A stretch of DNA of 64,000 nucleotides from an uncultured Bacteroides sp. (lineage in GTDB: Bacteria; Bacteroidota; Bacteroidia; Bacteroidales; Bacteroidaceae). The translations under genes were made by a program, and so were the position numbers. The stretch covers positions 1 to 64,000 of the forward strand of contig NZ_CAUFUE010000019.1 of the NCBI RefSeq assembly GCF_959029255.1. The letters run 5' to 3'. The notes below the pieces were generated by a model. That model was given only the letters and a program-made list of their open reading frames with translations, ran no database searches and was not told the origin of the DNA. Shown piece after piece: positions 8,076 to 18,348 of this stretch; position 1 is the stretch's first letter, and each line of letters starts with the position of its first letter.

Positions 8076-8280
8076 CAAGGGATGAGTTGACAAGGGAAGA
8101 AGGAACAAGTTGACAAGAGAGCAAGTTGACAAGGGGACGAGGAACAAGTTGACAAAGAAAGAATGTCAGCCAAACAATGGGAATAGGATGTGTGAAAATC
8201 GTTTTCAATACTTTCTCCCTTGTCAACTCGTCTACTGATACCTTGTTAACTAATAAGTTGAGTTTACGAACCTTAAATAA
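8074..8280. repeat. Inverted word repeat (GTTGACAAGG type)
   Basis: At least five copies of (A)GTTGACAAG(G/A) lie in 8070-8156, and complementary copies (CCTTGTCAACT, CCTTGTTAACT) lie in 8218-8252. The middle part, with ATAGGATGTGTGA, and the right end (TTGAGTTTACGAACCTTAAAT) match the element at 12765-12940. It separates the DUF6250 and PL8 genes. Confidence 0.8.
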
Positions 8281-8286
8281 ACAAAC

Positions 8287-11200
8287 ATGATGCAATTCAG
8301 TAAGTGGACAATAGGAGCGGGGATGCTCCTTGCAATGTGGATGCCGGTGAAAGGCGAAGCTCAGGTAGTGAAGAATGAGCGTTTACTTTCTTTTGAAGAG
8401 GCACAGGTACCGGCTTTCATTACGGGGACAGACTCCCAATTGGGTGTCAGTGATGAACATTATAGAGACGGGCGGCAAAGCCTGAGTTGGACATTCAGCC
8501 CGGGAGCAGCCCTCACCATCAAGAAAGACCTGAAGTTCGAGAAGAAAGACCCTACGGGAAAAGATACGTATCTTTCCGCTTTTATCGTGTGGGTGTACAA
8601 TGAACAGGCGCAGGACAAGAAGATAGAGTTTGAGTTCCTGAAAGACGGTAAGAAATGCGCCTCTTTTCCTTTCGGGATTAATTTCACCGGATGGCGTGGC
8701 GCATGGGTGTGCTATGAACGCGACATGGAGGGTATGCCTGAGGAAGGGATGAACGAAATACGCATCATCGCGCCGGATGTGAAAGGAAAACTCTTCTTGG
8801 ACCATGTCATCACTGCCAGCAAGGTGGATGCCCGCCAGCAAACGGCCGATTTGCAGGTTCCGTTTGTCAACAAGGGAACTACCAACCATTGGCTGGTTAT
8901 CTATGAACACTCTCTCTGGAAACCGGAAATTCCTCTTGCACCTATTAATGAGAAGCAGAAGCAGGATATACAGGTTATGGAAAAGCGTTTCCGCGACATG
9001 CTTTATACTCCTTCCAAGCTCTCTGAAAAAGAAATGGAGACCATTCGCAAAAAGTATGACTTCTACAAGATAACTTACAGGGATGGAAAGGTGTCGGGAC
9101 TTCCCATATACTTTGTGCGCCACTCCGAGGCGTATGAACGGATGGTGCCCGATTGGAAACAAGGTATGTTTACCGAACTGGGCGTGGAGATGAGCGACTA
9201 CTTCAATCTGATGAAACGTATTTCCATAGCTTATCAGAATGCGCAAGACGCAACTGTGAAGAGTGAGTTGAAACAGAAGTTCCTCGCTATGTATGACAAT
9301 ATTACCGACCAAGGGGTGGCATACGGTAGTTGTTGGGGAAATATACATCACTACGGATACAGCATGCGCGGGCTCTTTGTCTCTTATTTCCTGATGAAAG
9401 ATGTATTGCGTGATGCCGGTAAACTGGATGAGGCTGAACGTACGTTGAACTGGTATGCCATTACCAATGAAGTATATCCCAAGCCTACAATGAACGGCAT
9501 TGATATAGATACTTTCAATACGAAACTGCAAGGGCGTGTTGCCAGCATCCTGATTATGGAAGATACTCCCGAGAAACTGCAATATCTGCGTTCTTTCTCC
9601 CGCTGGCTGGACTACGGATGCCGTCCGGCGTTAGGCTTGGAAGGCTCATTCAAGAAAGACGGAGCCTGCTTCCACCATCGCAATAATTATCCGGCATACG
9701 CGGTAGGAGGGTTGGATGGCGCTACAAGTATGATTTACCTGTTGAGTGGCACGGAATTCAAACTCTCTGAATTGGCGCACGAAACGGTGAAGAACGTACT
9801 CCTCACGATGCGCTTCTATTGTAACCTGAAACAATGGCCGCTTTCCATGTCCGGTCGCCATCCTAATGGAAAAGGACAGTTGATTCCCGTTCAATACGCC
9901 ACTATGGCAATGGCCGGTACGCCGGACGGTAAACAAAAATATGACCCTGAAATGGCTGCCGCCTATCTGCGTCTGGTTGCTTATACGGAAACAGCGGACA
10001 AGGATGCTCCCGACTACTTGCCAAAGGCTTCTACCAAGCAGGAGTTGGAAATGAAAAAGTTACTCGAAGCGCAAGGCTTCTGTCCCGAACCTGAACCGCA
10101 GGGTAATCTTGCGCTGGGTTACGGCTGTGTATCCGTGCAGCGCCGTGACAACTGGGCGGCAGTGGTACGCGGACATTCCCGTTATCTATGGGCTGCCGAA
10201 CACTATCTGCCCGCCAACTTCTACGGTCGTTATCTGGCACATGGCAGTATGCAGATATTGACCGGAAAACCCGATGAAATGGTTACTTTTACCACCAGCG
10301 GCTGGCAAGAAAACGGTTTCGACTGGAATCGTATTCCGGGGGTAACCAGTATCCATCTGCCTTTCGACCAGTTACGTGCCCGGGTATTGAATGTGGATAC
10401 TTTCTCGGGTATGGAAGAAATGCTCTATTCCGATGAAGCATTTGCCGGAGGATTGTCCCAAGCACGTCTCAATGGCAATTTCGGCATGAAGTTGCACGAG
10501 CATGATAAGTACAACGGTTCGCATCGTGCACGCAAGTCTTTCCACTTCTTTGATGGCACTATCGTATGTCTCGGTACCGATATCGAAAATACAAACACCG
10601 AGTATCCTACGGAAACCACCGTATTCCAACTGGCCGCCACCACTCCTGAAACCCATCGTTATTGGGATAATTACCGGAGTGACGGACGCACTTATATAGA
10701 TCCGAATGGGGTGGGATATTACCTCTCCAAAGCTTCTGTGGCAAACGCCCGTTATGAAAAGAATTTCCCGCAAGTGACGGTAGGCGAGCGCAGCACCCGG
10801 CCTACTTCCGGCGATTGGGTATCACTCGTCTTGGAACATGGCAAGGCACCCCGGGGGGCTTCGTATGAATATGCCGTGCTGCCCCGCACCGATGCCGCTT
10901 CTTTGAAAACTTTCGCAAAGAAACCTACTTATAAGGTTCTTAAACAAGACCGTGACGCACATATCGTCCGTTCCTTGGCGGATAACCTGACTTCATACGT
11001 ATTGTTTGAGACTCCCCGGGAACTGCCTGCCGAAGGATTGTTGCAGAAAGCCGACACTTCTTGCCTGGTGATGATACGTGAGAATAAAGATAAACTCCTG
11101 CTGACCGTTTCGCAACCGGACCTTGCCCTGTATCGCGGTCCGAGCGATGAGGCGTTTGATAAAGACGGGAAACGCATTGAACGCAGTATCTATTCACGTC

Positions 11201-11370
11201 CGTGGATAAACAATGACAGTGGTGAGATACCCGTAACCGTTACTTTGAAAGGCCGGTGGCAAGTAGCTGAAACGCCTTACTGCAAGCTTGTTTCTGCCGA
11301 TAAGGAGCAGACGGTGCTACGCTTCACGTGCAGGGATGCGGCAAGCTTTGATGTGGAACTGCGTAAGTAA
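8287..11370 (+). CDS. PL8 lyase, chondroitinase ABC type
   Basis: It cleaves chondroitin or dermatan sulfate by beta-elimination, leaving a 4,5-unsaturated uronic acid. The 1027-residue length fits chondroitinase ABC (about 1020). It has a signal peptide (to about residue 25), an N-terminal jelly roll (about 30-200), an alpha/alpha toroid (about 220-600) and C-terminal super-sandwich domains. Placed against the Proteus vulgaris enzyme (His501, Tyr508, Arg560, Glu653), the catalytic set is His464 and Tyr471 (FHHRNNYPAY), Arg524 (SGRHP) and the Glu of WAAEHY (about 638); all are present. The sulfatase follows after 25 bases, so the two are probably one transcript. The mature enzyme is probably periplasmic. 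Substrate range among chondroitin, dermatan and hyaluronan cannot be read from sequence. Confidence 0.9.
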   Translation: MMQFSKWTIGAGMLLAMWMPVKGEAQVVKNERLLSFEEAQVPAFITGTDSQLGVSDEHYRDGRQSLSWTFSPGAALTIKKDLKFEKKDPTGKDTYLSAFIVWVYNEQAQDKKIEFEFLKDGKKCASFPFGINFTGWRGAWVCYERDMEGMPEEGMNEIRIIAPDVKGKLFLDHVITASKVDARQQTADLQVPFVNKGTTNHWLVIYEHSLWKPEIPLAPINEKQKQDIQVMEKRFRDMLYTPSKLSEKEMETIRKKYDFYKITYRDGKVSGLPIYFVRHSEAYERMVPDWKQGMFTELGVEMSDYFNLMKRISIAYQNAQDATVKSELKQKFLAMYDNITDQGVAYGSCWGNIHHYGYSMRGLFVSYFLMKDVLRDAGKLDEAERTLNWYAITNEVYPKPTMNGIDIDTFNTKLQGRVASILIMEDTPEKLQYLRSFSRWLDYGCRPALGLEGSFKKDGACFHHRNNYPAYAVGGLDGATSMIYLLSGTEFKLSELAHETVKNVLLTMRFYCNLKQWPLSMSGRHPNGKGQLIPVQYATMAMAGTPDGKQKYDPEMAAAYLRLVAYTETADKDAPDYLPKASTKQELEMKKLLEAQGFCPEPEPQGNLALGYGCVSVQRRDNWAAVVRGHSRYLWAAEHYLPANFYGRYLAHGSMQILTGKPDEMVTFTTSGWQENGFDWNRIPGVTSIHLPFDQLRARVLNVDTFSGMEEMLYSDEAFAGGLSQARLNGNFGMKLHEHDKYNGSHRARKSFHFFDGTIVCLGTDIENTNTEYPTETTVFQLAATTPETHRYWDNYRSDGRTYIDPNGVGYYLSKASVANARYEKNFPQVTVGERSTRPTSGDWVSLVLEHGKAPRGASYEYAVLPRTDAASLKTFAKKPTYKVLKQDRDAHIVRSLADNLTSYVLFETPRELPAEGLLQKADTSCLVMIRENKDKLLLTVSQPDLALYRGPSDEAFDKDGKRIERSIYSRPWINNDSGEIPVTVTLKGRWQVAETPYCKLVSADKEQTVLRFTCRDAASFDVELRK

Positions 11371-11395
11371 TACTTTAATCTGACGAAATTTAGTT

Positions 11396-12754
11396 ATGAT
11401 GGAATTAAAGAATATCATGTTGTGCGCCAGCGCTTTTGCCCCTTCCATGCTGGGGGCGAAAGACTTGCCGAATATCATTTATATCGTAACCGACCAACAG
11501 ACAGCTTCCGCCATGAGTTGCATGGGGAATACGGATTTGCATACCCCAAATATGGATCGCTTGGCGCAGTCGGGAGTGTTGTTCAGAAACGCATACTGTT
11601 CCGCCCCCCTGAGCGGTCCTTCGAGGGCGTCCATGTTTACGGGACACACCTCCCACGAGGTGGGTCTTGCACGAAACAATGTGCCTATGGCAGACTCATT
11701 GCGTACCGCCAGTTTGGGATGGTTGGTGCAGCGTGCCGGATATGACTGCATCTACGCGGGGAAGTGGCATGTACATACCCCCTCCATGCCTGATAAAGAG
11801 TTTGGCTTTTCCGTCATCCATCCGCACAACGATAACGGGTTGGCCGAGGCTTCCGTTGCCTTCCTCGAACAGAAACACTCCAAACCTTTTTTTCTTGTAG
11901 TGGGATTTGATAATCCCCATAATATCTGTGAGTATGCGCGCAGCCAGAACCTGCCATTCGGCAATCTGCCCGAACTCTCTCAAGATGAATGGCCCGGGTT
12001 GCCTCGGAACTTTGCCCGAAACCCCTATGATGCTGACGTGATAGACTATGAGCAGACTTTAAATTATCCGGCTTACCCTACGCGTCATTATTCTCCGGAT
12101 GACTGGCGTCGTTATCGCAGCCTCTATTTCCGCCTGGTAGAAAAGGTGGATGCTGAAATTGGCAAGATAATAGATGCCATTGACAAACAGGATTTGTGGA
12201 AAAATACAGTTGTTATCTTCACAAGCGACCACGGCGACGGTGTGGGAGCACATTGCTGGAATCAGAAATCAGCCCTCTATGAAGAAGTGGTGAACATCCC
12301 TCTGATAGTGACCCTTCCCGGAAAGAGGAATGCAGGTAAAGAAATGCCTCAATTGATTAATGAAGGTGTCGATTTCTTTGCTTCCGTATGCGATTGGGCA
12401 GGTATCCCCCTACCTGAAGGTTTACACGGTGTATCCTTTAAACCCCTTGTTGAAAATGCCGATCCGAAACAAACACATCAACCCTACGTGGTGACCGAAA
12501 CCACTTTTGACAAAGGCGTTGCCCGTGGTTGGGCTTTGCGTACTTCCCATTATAAATATGTGTTGTATGACAAAGGGCTTTATCGCGAACAACTCTATGA
12601 TATGGATAATGACCGTGGAGAAATGCGGAATTTAGCCATAGAGAAAAAGTATCAGGAAGTTCTTTTGCAACATCGTGCCTGTCTGAACGAATGGATGAAA
12701 TTACATCATGTAGCTCAAATTCGTCCTGAAGTACACTTGATTCCGGGTATGTAA
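11396..12754 (+). CDS. S1 family sulfatase, serine type
   Basis: It hydrolyses a sulfate ester, presumably on glycosaminoglycan fragments. The 452-residue protein has a short hydrophobic N-terminus. The formylglycine motif reads S73-G-P-S-R77, so the precursor residue is Ser and needs an anaerobic maturase (anSME), which is not in the window. Metal-binding positions include Asp33 of YIVTDQQ and the late FTSDHGDG motif. KWHVHTPS is the usual Lys-His substrate/sulfate-binding segment. It lies 25 bases after the ABC-type lyase. Subfamily and regiochemistry (4-O, 6-O or 2-O) are not decided. Two hairpins with T-runs follow, so the operon probably ends here. Confidence 0.9.
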   Translation: MMELKNIMLCASAFAPSMLGAKDLPNIIYIVTDQQTASAMSCMGNTDLHTPNMDRLAQSGVLFRNAYCSAPLSGPSRASMFTGHTSHEVGLARNNVPMADSLRTASLGWLVQRAGYDCIYAGKWHVHTPSMPDKEFGFSVIHPHNDNGLAEASVAFLEQKHSKPFFLVVGFDNPHNICEYARSQNLPFGNLPELSQDEWPGLPRNFARNPYDADVIDYEQTLNYPAYPTRHYSPDDWRRYRSLYFRLVEKVDAEIGKIIDAIDKQDLWKNTVVIFTSDHGDGVGAHCWNQKSALYEEVVNIPLIVTLPGKRNAGKEMPQLINEGVDFFASVCDWAGIPLPEGLHGVSFKPLVENADPKQTHQPYVVTETTFDKGVARGWALRTSHYKYVLYDKGLYREQLYDMDNDRGEMRNLAIEKKYQEVLLQHRACLNEWMKLHHVAQIRPEVHLIPGM

Positions 12755-12764
12755 CTTCGTTCAA

Positions 12765-12940
12765 AAGTTTCGCAAGCTCAACTTTTGCAGTTGACAAGGG
12801 GATAAGGAACAAGTTGACAAGGAAAGAATGCCAGCTGAACAAGGGTAATAGGATGTGTGAGAATCGTTTTCGGTACTTTCTCCCTTGTCAACTCGTCTAC
12901 TTGTTCCCTTGTCAACTAATAAGATGAGCTTGCGAAACTT
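12765..12940. repeat. MITE-like element with perfect 16-bp terminal inverted repeats
   Basis: AAGTTTCGCAAGCTCA at 12765-12780 is the exact complement of TGAGCTTGCGAAACTT at 12925-12940. Inside are GTTGACAAGG words on the left (12788-12826) and their complements on the right (12884-12918). The terminal 16-mer also occurs as a single direct copy at 7357-7373. The internal part is related to 8074-8280. It has no coding content, and I see no clear target-site duplication. Confidence 0.8.
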
Positions 12941-12947
12941 AAATAGC

Positions 12948-12996
12948 TGTCCTCTGATAAGAAATATTTTATTTCTCATCAGGGGATATTTTTTGT
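12948..12996 (+). terminator. Intrinsic terminator after the lyase-sulfatase operon
   Basis: CCTCTGATAAGAAAT pairs with ATTTCTCATCAGGGG, followed by ATATTTTTTG. It lies about 200 bases after the sulfatase stop. Confidence 0.7.
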
Positions 12997-13045
12997 CCCA
13001 TCCTCTCTTTCTTTTTCTTCTCCTATTCTTGCTTCTATATACATG

Positions 13046-13070
13046 CAAAAAGGGTTGTATACCCTTTTTT
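13046..13070. terminator. Second intrinsic terminator, bidirectional
   Basis: AAAAAGGG and CCCTTTTT flank a TTGTATA-type loop, giving A- and T-runs on both sides. It insulates the following SusC operon from upstream transcription. Confidence 0.75.
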
Positions 13071-13126
13071 GAATAAAATTACAGCTTTTGTGAACTATAT
13101 ATAAGGGCTCTCAATGTCTATGCTCC

Positions 13127-13134
13127 TACTTTTG
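13127..13134 (+). promoter_or_regulatory. -7 element for the first SusC/D operon
   Basis: TACTTTTG matches the -7 consensus. Transcription from about 13141 would give a long leader of about 190 nt before the ATG at 13334. CTTTTGTGAACTATA at 13085 partly resembles the regulator site at 29858. No convincing -33 element is visible, as expected for an activated promoter. Confidence 0.5.
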
Positions 13135-13333
13135 CTGCACAAACTATAAGAATTTTAATAGTTGCCGATTAAACCTGTTTAATTAATCTTTTTAAATCTA
13201 ATTATTATGACACGGAAATTTGTATTGTACAGTAGTATCAGATGTTAAACTCTTCCTCTTTTACCCCCTTTCTTTTATGGGCTTCTAATAGATAAGAATG
13301 TGAGCGAAATGTAATAATTTAAATTTAATATTT

Positions 13334-16300
13334 ATGAAAGGAAAAATCAGATTTAAGATAGCTCTTTGGTTATCACTTATGATGTTTTTTGTGCCTGTGA
13401 TGGCTTTAGCACAAGTCACGGTTACAGGTAATGTCTCTGATGATATGGGACCGATTATTGGTGCCAATGTTATTGTTAAAGGCGGTACTACCGGTGTAAT
13501 CACTGATATAGACGGTAACTTTAAAATACAAGTACCGGATTTGAAGAAGACAGTCCTGAAAATAAGCTTTATCGGTTATCAAGAGGCAGAAGTACCCTTA
13601 AATGGTAAGAGTCACGTTAAGGTAGTTTTGAAGGAAGACTCTGAAATGTTGGAAGAAGTTACGGTAGTGGCATACGGTGTACAGAAAAAGGAAACTTTGA
13701 CGGGGGCTATCTCTTCTGTAAAGACAGATGCTTTGCTGGCATCACCCAATGCCAGTGTGGCAAACTCTTTGGCCGGTAAGATTCCGGGACTTTCCTCGAT
13801 ACAGTCCAGTGGACAGCCGGGTGCCGAAGATCCTAAAATCTTTATTCGTGGTGCGGGTGCATTGACTGAAGACGGTTCTGCTCCTTTGATATTGGTGGAC
13901 GGTGTAGAACGTAGTTTCTTCCAAATGGATCCGAATGAGATTGAAGACGTTACGGTGTTGAAAGATGCTTCCGCCACTGCCGTATTCGGTGTGCGTGGTG
14001 CTAATGGTGTCGTTTTGGTAACTACCCGTCGTGGTGAAAAAGGTAAAGCCAAAATAGCGGTTAATTCATCAGTGGGTATACAGACACCGACTCGTATGCT
14101 ACACAATGCGGACAGTTATACGTATGCGACACTTTTCAGGGAACGCGAAATAAATGACGGACGTGATCCGGATAGATATTTCACAGAATATGATTTGGAA
14201 CGTTTCCGTTTGGGCGATGACCCTATTATGTATCCTAGTATGGACTGGCGTTCATATATGCTGAATAAAGCAGCTGTACAAACACAACACAATCTTAATA
14301 TATCAGGTGGTACCGATCAGGTACGTTATTTTATTTCTGTAGGTTATCTCTTCCAAGACGGTCTTTTCAAGAAGTTTGGTAATAACTCGGAGGGATATAA
14401 TTATAATCGCTACAATTACCGTACTAATTTGGATATTGACATCAGTAAAACTACTACTTTAAAACTAGGAATTGGCGGAGTTGTAGGTAACCGAAAACAG
14501 TCGGCTGTTAAAGAAGAAGATTTGTGGAGAAATATGAATAACAGTCAGCCGTTTACCAGCCCGGGTGTGATTGATGGAAAAGCGATAGTTATCCCTAACC
14601 GATATGGTGATATTGTAAATAACAATCCTGTTACGAATATTTATAATCGTGGTTGGCTCAAGACAATGACCAATACGTTAAACATGGACTTGCATCTGGT
14701 ACAGAAATTGGATTTTTTGACTAAAGGTCTTTCTGTAGAAGTGAAAGGAGCTTATAATACCGACTATACCTTTAAGAAAGGTATGACAAAGCGGGCTGCC
14801 AGATACCGGAGTTATGAGGCCTATTATCAGTCGGAATTGGAAAACCCGGAAATGGATCCTACCGATCCTGACTTTAATAAGACGGTTGTATATAAGGTGA
14901 ATGGAAATGAGGATGGACCGGATTATAGTGAAGATGATGATCGTGGACGTAACTGGTATTTCGAGGCCAGTTTTAGGTATAACCGTAAATTTGGAGACCA
15001 CAATGTAACAGGTTTGTTACTTTATAATCAAAATAAGAAATATTATCCCAAGAAAATGGCATTTATTCCAACAGCCTATGTAGGTTTGGTGGGGAGAGCT
15101 ACTTACGATTATAAGTCTCGTTATTTGGCGGAGTTCAATATTGGTTACAATGGTTCCGAGAATTTTGCCCCGGATAAACGTTTCGGTACTTTCCCCGCTT
15201 TTTCTTTGGGTTATATTCTTTCTGAGGAGAAGTTCATGAAGAACATCAAGTTCCTTGATTTTCTGAAGTTCAGAGCTACTGTCGGCCTGGTAGGTAACGA
15301 CAATATGAGTGATAACCGTTTTCTTTATTTGCCGGATAGCTATGACATAGACAAGAGTGGTGCAGACAAAGACTGGGCGCATAATCAATGGGGATATAAC
15401 TTCGGTTATGACAATGCTACCGTCATGAAAGGTGCGCTGGAAAATCGTTTGGGTAATCGTAATGTGACTTGGGAAACCTCTTTGAAACAGAATTACGGTA
15501 TCGATATGAATTTCTTTGGCAATCGTTTGAAAGCTAAATTTGACTACTTCATTGAAAAACGTAAGGATATCTTAATTGCACGCCAGACTCTTCCGGGTAT
15601 AACTGCTTTTACCAAAACCTTGCTTCCCGTAGTGAATATGGGTGAAGTGGAGAATAAGGGTTATGAAATAGAATTGAACTGGAATGATCGTATCGGTAAT
15701 GATTTCAGTTACTATATCAATGCTAATATGTCCTATGCCAAAAATAAGATTACTTTCCAGGACGAAGTAGAACCTAATGAGCCTTATTTGTGGCGTACAG
15801 GTAAACAGGTAAAAGCTGTGTTCGGCTATGTATCTGACGGGTTTTATAATGAAGATGACTTCAATATCACTACAGATGCGAAAGGTAAAAAGATATATAC
15901 TTTGAAGGAAGAAAATCCAGGAACTCAAATTGCTGTGCTACCAGGTGATGTGAAATACAAAGATTTGAATGGGGATAAGTTTATCGATGAAGATGACCAG
16001 TGCCAAATAGGCTATTCCCAAAGGCCTAACTACACATTCGGCTTGAATTATGGTTTTGATTATAAAGGCTTTTTCTTCTCTATGAACTGGACAGGTGCCG
16101 CTGAACGTTCGGTGGTTTTGAGCAGTTATTTCAGTACGCCGTTCACCGGAACATTGATGCAATATCAAACAGAAGGCATCTGGAGACCCGAAACGGCTGA
16201 AACAGCTACGGCTCCTCGTCTTTCTAAAGATCATGCAGACTATAACCATAGACAATCAGACCTTTGGGTAAGAGATGGTTCTTATCTGAAATTGAAAAAC

Positions 16301-16501
16301 CTGACTGTGGGGTATAACTTCATCAACCGTCCGGCTTTGAAGAAAATCGGCATCAGCCAACTGGGTATTAAGTTTACAGGTTATAATCTGTTGACCTTTG
16401 ATCACCTCGATATTATGGATCCGGAGTCTAATCCGGATTGGTATAACGACCGTTATCCGGTAGTGAAGATTTATAACTTGGGTGTGAATATTACTTTCTA
16501 A
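13334..16501 (+). CDS. SusC-like TonB-dependent outer-membrane transporter (pair 1)
   Basis: It imports oligosaccharides across the outer membrane using TonB energy, with its SusD partner as a lid. The 1055-residue protein has a signal peptide ending near residue 26, then a carboxypeptidase-regulatory-like domain (VTGNVSDDMGPIIGANV..., about 28-110), the EEVTVVAYG link, a plug (about 120-240, with IFIRGAGAL and VLKDASATAVFGVRGANG) and a beta barrel ending in an aromatic residue (NLGVNITF). The SusD gene follows at once, and a second SusC/D pair lies behind it without a visible terminator. A long leader and -7 box precede it. Its cargo is inferred from the neighbouring lyases to be a glycosaminoglycan fragment. 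Confidence 0.93.
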   Translation: MKGKIRFKIALWLSLMMFFVPVMALAQVTVTGNVSDDMGPIIGANVIVKGGTTGVITDIDGNFKIQVPDLKKTVLKISFIGYQEAEVPLNGKSHVKVVLKEDSEMLEEVTVVAYGVQKKETLTGAISSVKTDALLASPNASVANSLAGKIPGLSSIQSSGQPGAEDPKIFIRGAGALTEDGSAPLILVDGVERSFFQMDPNEIEDVTVLKDASATAVFGVRGANGVVLVTTRRGEKGKAKIAVNSSVGIQTPTRMLHNADSYTYATLFREREINDGRDPDRYFTEYDLERFRLGDDPIMYPSMDWRSYMLNKAAVQTQHNLNISGGTDQVRYFISVGYLFQDGLFKKFGNNSEGYNYNRYNYRTNLDIDISKTTTLKLGIGGVVGNRKQSAVKEEDLWRNMNNSQPFTSPGVIDGKAIVIPNRYGDIVNNNPVTNIYNRGWLKTMTNTLNMDLHLVQKLDFLTKGLSVEVKGAYNTDYTFKKGMTKRAARYRSYEAYYQSELENPEMDPTDPDFNKTVVYKVNGNEDGPDYSEDDDRGRNWYFEASFRYNRKFGDHNVTGLLLYNQNKKYYPKKMAFIPTAYVGLVGRATYDYKSRYLAEFNIGYNGSENFAPDKRFGTFPAFSLGYILSEEKFMKNIKFLDFLKFRATVGLVGNDNMSDNRFLYLPDSYDIDKSGADKDWAHNQWGYNFGYDNATVMKGALENRLGNRNVTWETSLKQNYGIDMNFFGNRLKAKFDYFIEKRKDILIARQTLPGITAFTKTLLPVVNMGEVENKGYEIELNWNDRIGNDFSYYINANMSYAKNKITFQDEVEPNEPYLWRTGKQVKAVFGYVSDGFYNEDDFNITTDAKGKKIYTLKEENPGTQIAVLPGDVKYKDLNGDKFIDEDDQCQIGYSQRPNYTFGLNYGFDYKGFFFSMNWTGAAERSVVLSSYFSTPFTGTLMQYQTEGIWRPETAETATAPRLSKDHADYNHRQSDLWVRDGSYLKLKNLTVGYNFINRPALKKIGISQLGIKFTGYNLLTFDHLDIMDPESNPDWYNDRYPVVKIYNLGVNITF

Positions 16502-16514
16502 AAATAATATGATT

Positions 16515-18317
16515 ATGAAGAAATATATCAGTAGCTTGTTAGTGGCTTTTTCGTTGCTATTCGTAGGATGCGACGATTTCAAGTTTGGTAATTCCTTTCT
16601 TGAGAAGCCGTTGAGTGACGAAGTGAATATAGATAGTGTCTATGCGCATAAAGTATATGCCGAGCAGGCGTTGGCGCAAATCTATCATACGCTCCCCGAC
16701 TTTCAGCCTCATGTCAATCGGTTATCATGGGGTATATTGGAATCCTTGACCGATTTAGCGGATATGACTAAAGGTGGCGGTAACGGTTATCATAAAGGAA
16801 CCATATCCGCTGCCGATCCGGGTGGTGGCCCTTATCAGATGCTTTATGACGAAGATGATGGAGCGTTTTCCGCTACCTGGGGTATCCGCAAGGCTTATCT
16901 TTTTTTGGACAATGTGGATCGTGTACCTGATATGACAGACGAGGAAAAGCGTATCCGTAAGGGAGAGGCTAAAGCTATCATTGCTTTCCATTACGTACAG
17001 ATGTTCCGTTATTTGGGAGGTATGCCTTGGATTGATCGTGCCTATAGTCCTGAAGACGAGATGAAATTTACCCGTATGACGGTGGAAGAAATGGTAGACA
17101 AGGTTTGTGCTTTAATAGACGAGGCAGCCGAAATGTTACCTTGGGAAGTAGAAGCCATGGATGACGGACGTATGACAAAAGCCGGTATAATGGCATTGAA
17201 GGTTCGTTTTCTGTTGTTCGCCGCCAGCCCTTTGTTTAATAGTGACCAACCTTTCAAGGCCGGTGAAGCTTCTGACTTGCATTATACTTGGTGGGGAAAT
17301 TATGATAAAAGCCGTTGGCAAAAAGCTCTGGATGCAGGTTTGGCATTCTTGCGCGAGAATCAGAAACATGGTAACTCTTATCAATTGGTTAATACGGGAA
17401 ATCCCCGTAAGGATTTCTGTACCGGCTATTTTACCCGTTACAATCATGAAATCTTGATTTGCAGCCATCGTTATACGAAATGGAATGTAAACAGTAAGGC
17501 TGTTTCACAAATCAGGTATGGAGCAGGACAACCCACCATGAACTATGTGGATATGTTCCAGATGAAAGATGGTTCTGAATTTGATTGGAATAATCCGGTA
17601 CATGCAAAATATCCTTTCTTCGATGCGGATGGCAATATGGTTCGCGATCCCCGTCTGTATGAAACGGTTATTGTAAACCAGGATAAGATGTTAGGTCGCA
17701 AAGCAGAAATATATTGGTCTGGCCGTGATGCTCCCAACCGTATGGGAGGTAAAGGTAATGGTGACTGGATTTGGAATAACTATGCCATCTGTGGTATAGC
17801 TGTTCGTAAACATACGCAAGATTTGAGAAATGATGTACAGAATAAATTCTATGAATGTCCTCTGCTGCGTCTACCGGAAGTTTATTTGAGTATAGCCGAA
17901 GCGATGAACGAACTGGGCAAAGCTACCGAGAAAGACGAATTCGGACGTGATGCTTATGATTATATCAATCTGGTTCGTAGTCGTGTAGAGATGTGGGGAT
18001 ATACTAAAGAAATGGTTGCTCCGGGAGAGAATTTGCGCGAAGCCATTTTGCGTGAAAGAGCGCTGGAGTTCGGCTTTGAAGAAGTGCGCTATTTTGATAT
18101 CAACCGTTGGAAACATAAAGATTATCTGGACATCACCCGCTATACGCTGGATACATGGAAAGAACCCGATGGCTCTTATCGTCATAAACTGACGGAATTC
18201 TTCCCAAACAAACGTGTATGGGTAGAACTTTGGGATGACCGTTATTATTTGACACCACTTCCGTTAGCGGAAATCAATAAAAAGTATGGTTTGGTTCAAA
18301 ATCCCGGTTGGGAATAA
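16515..18317 (+). CDS. SusD-like surface glycan-binding lipoprotein (pair 1)
   Basis: It is the outer-membrane lipoprotein partner of the preceding SusC. A lipoprotein signal (MKKYISSLLVAFSLLFVGC) is followed by DDF. The SusD/RagB fold is shown by the N-terminal TPR-type segment (AYLFLDNVDRVPDMTDEEKRI, then a KAIIAFHY helix) and the C-terminal block (LRLPEVYLSIAEAMNELG, then LRERALEFGFEEVRYFDINRW). An ATG six bases upstream (16509) is in frame, but the start at 16515 gives the normal lipoprotein signal. About 600 residues, usual for the family. Many exposed Trp and Tyr residues fit glycan contact. Confidence 0.93.
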   Translation: MKKYISSLLVAFSLLFVGCDDFKFGNSFLEKPLSDEVNIDSVYAHKVYAEQALAQIYHTLPDFQPHVNRLSWGILESLTDLADMTKGGGNGYHKGTISAADPGGGPYQMLYDEDDGAFSATWGIRKAYLFLDNVDRVPDMTDEEKRIRKGEAKAIIAFHYVQMFRYLGGMPWIDRAYSPEDEMKFTRMTVEEMVDKVCALIDEAAEMLPWEVEAMDDGRMTKAGIMALKVRFLLFAASPLFNSDQPFKAGEASDLHYTWWGNYDKSRWQKALDAGLAFLRENQKHGNSYQLVNTGNPRKDFCTGYFTRYNHEILICSHRYTKWNVNSKAVSQIRYGAGQPTMNYVDMFQMKDGSEFDWNNPVHAKYPFFDADGNMVRDPRLYETVIVNQDKMLGRKAEIYWSGRDAPNRMGGKGNGDWIWNNYAICGIAVRKHTQDLRNDVQNKFYECPLLRLPEVYLSIAEAMNELGKATEKDEFGRDAYDYINLVRSRVEMWGYTKEMVAPGENLREAILRERALEFGFEEVRYFDINRWKHKDYLDITRYTLDTWKEPDGSYRHKLTEFFPNKRVWVELWDDRYYLTPLPLAEINKKYGLVQNPGWE

Positions 18318-18348
18318 TCTAAATTCTAATTATTAGCACAAAAGCGAT

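Noticed and set aside
8383..9582. Long open frame antisense to the ABC-type lyase.
   Set aside because: It is a shadow of the lyase reading frame, with no recognisable domain or promoter.
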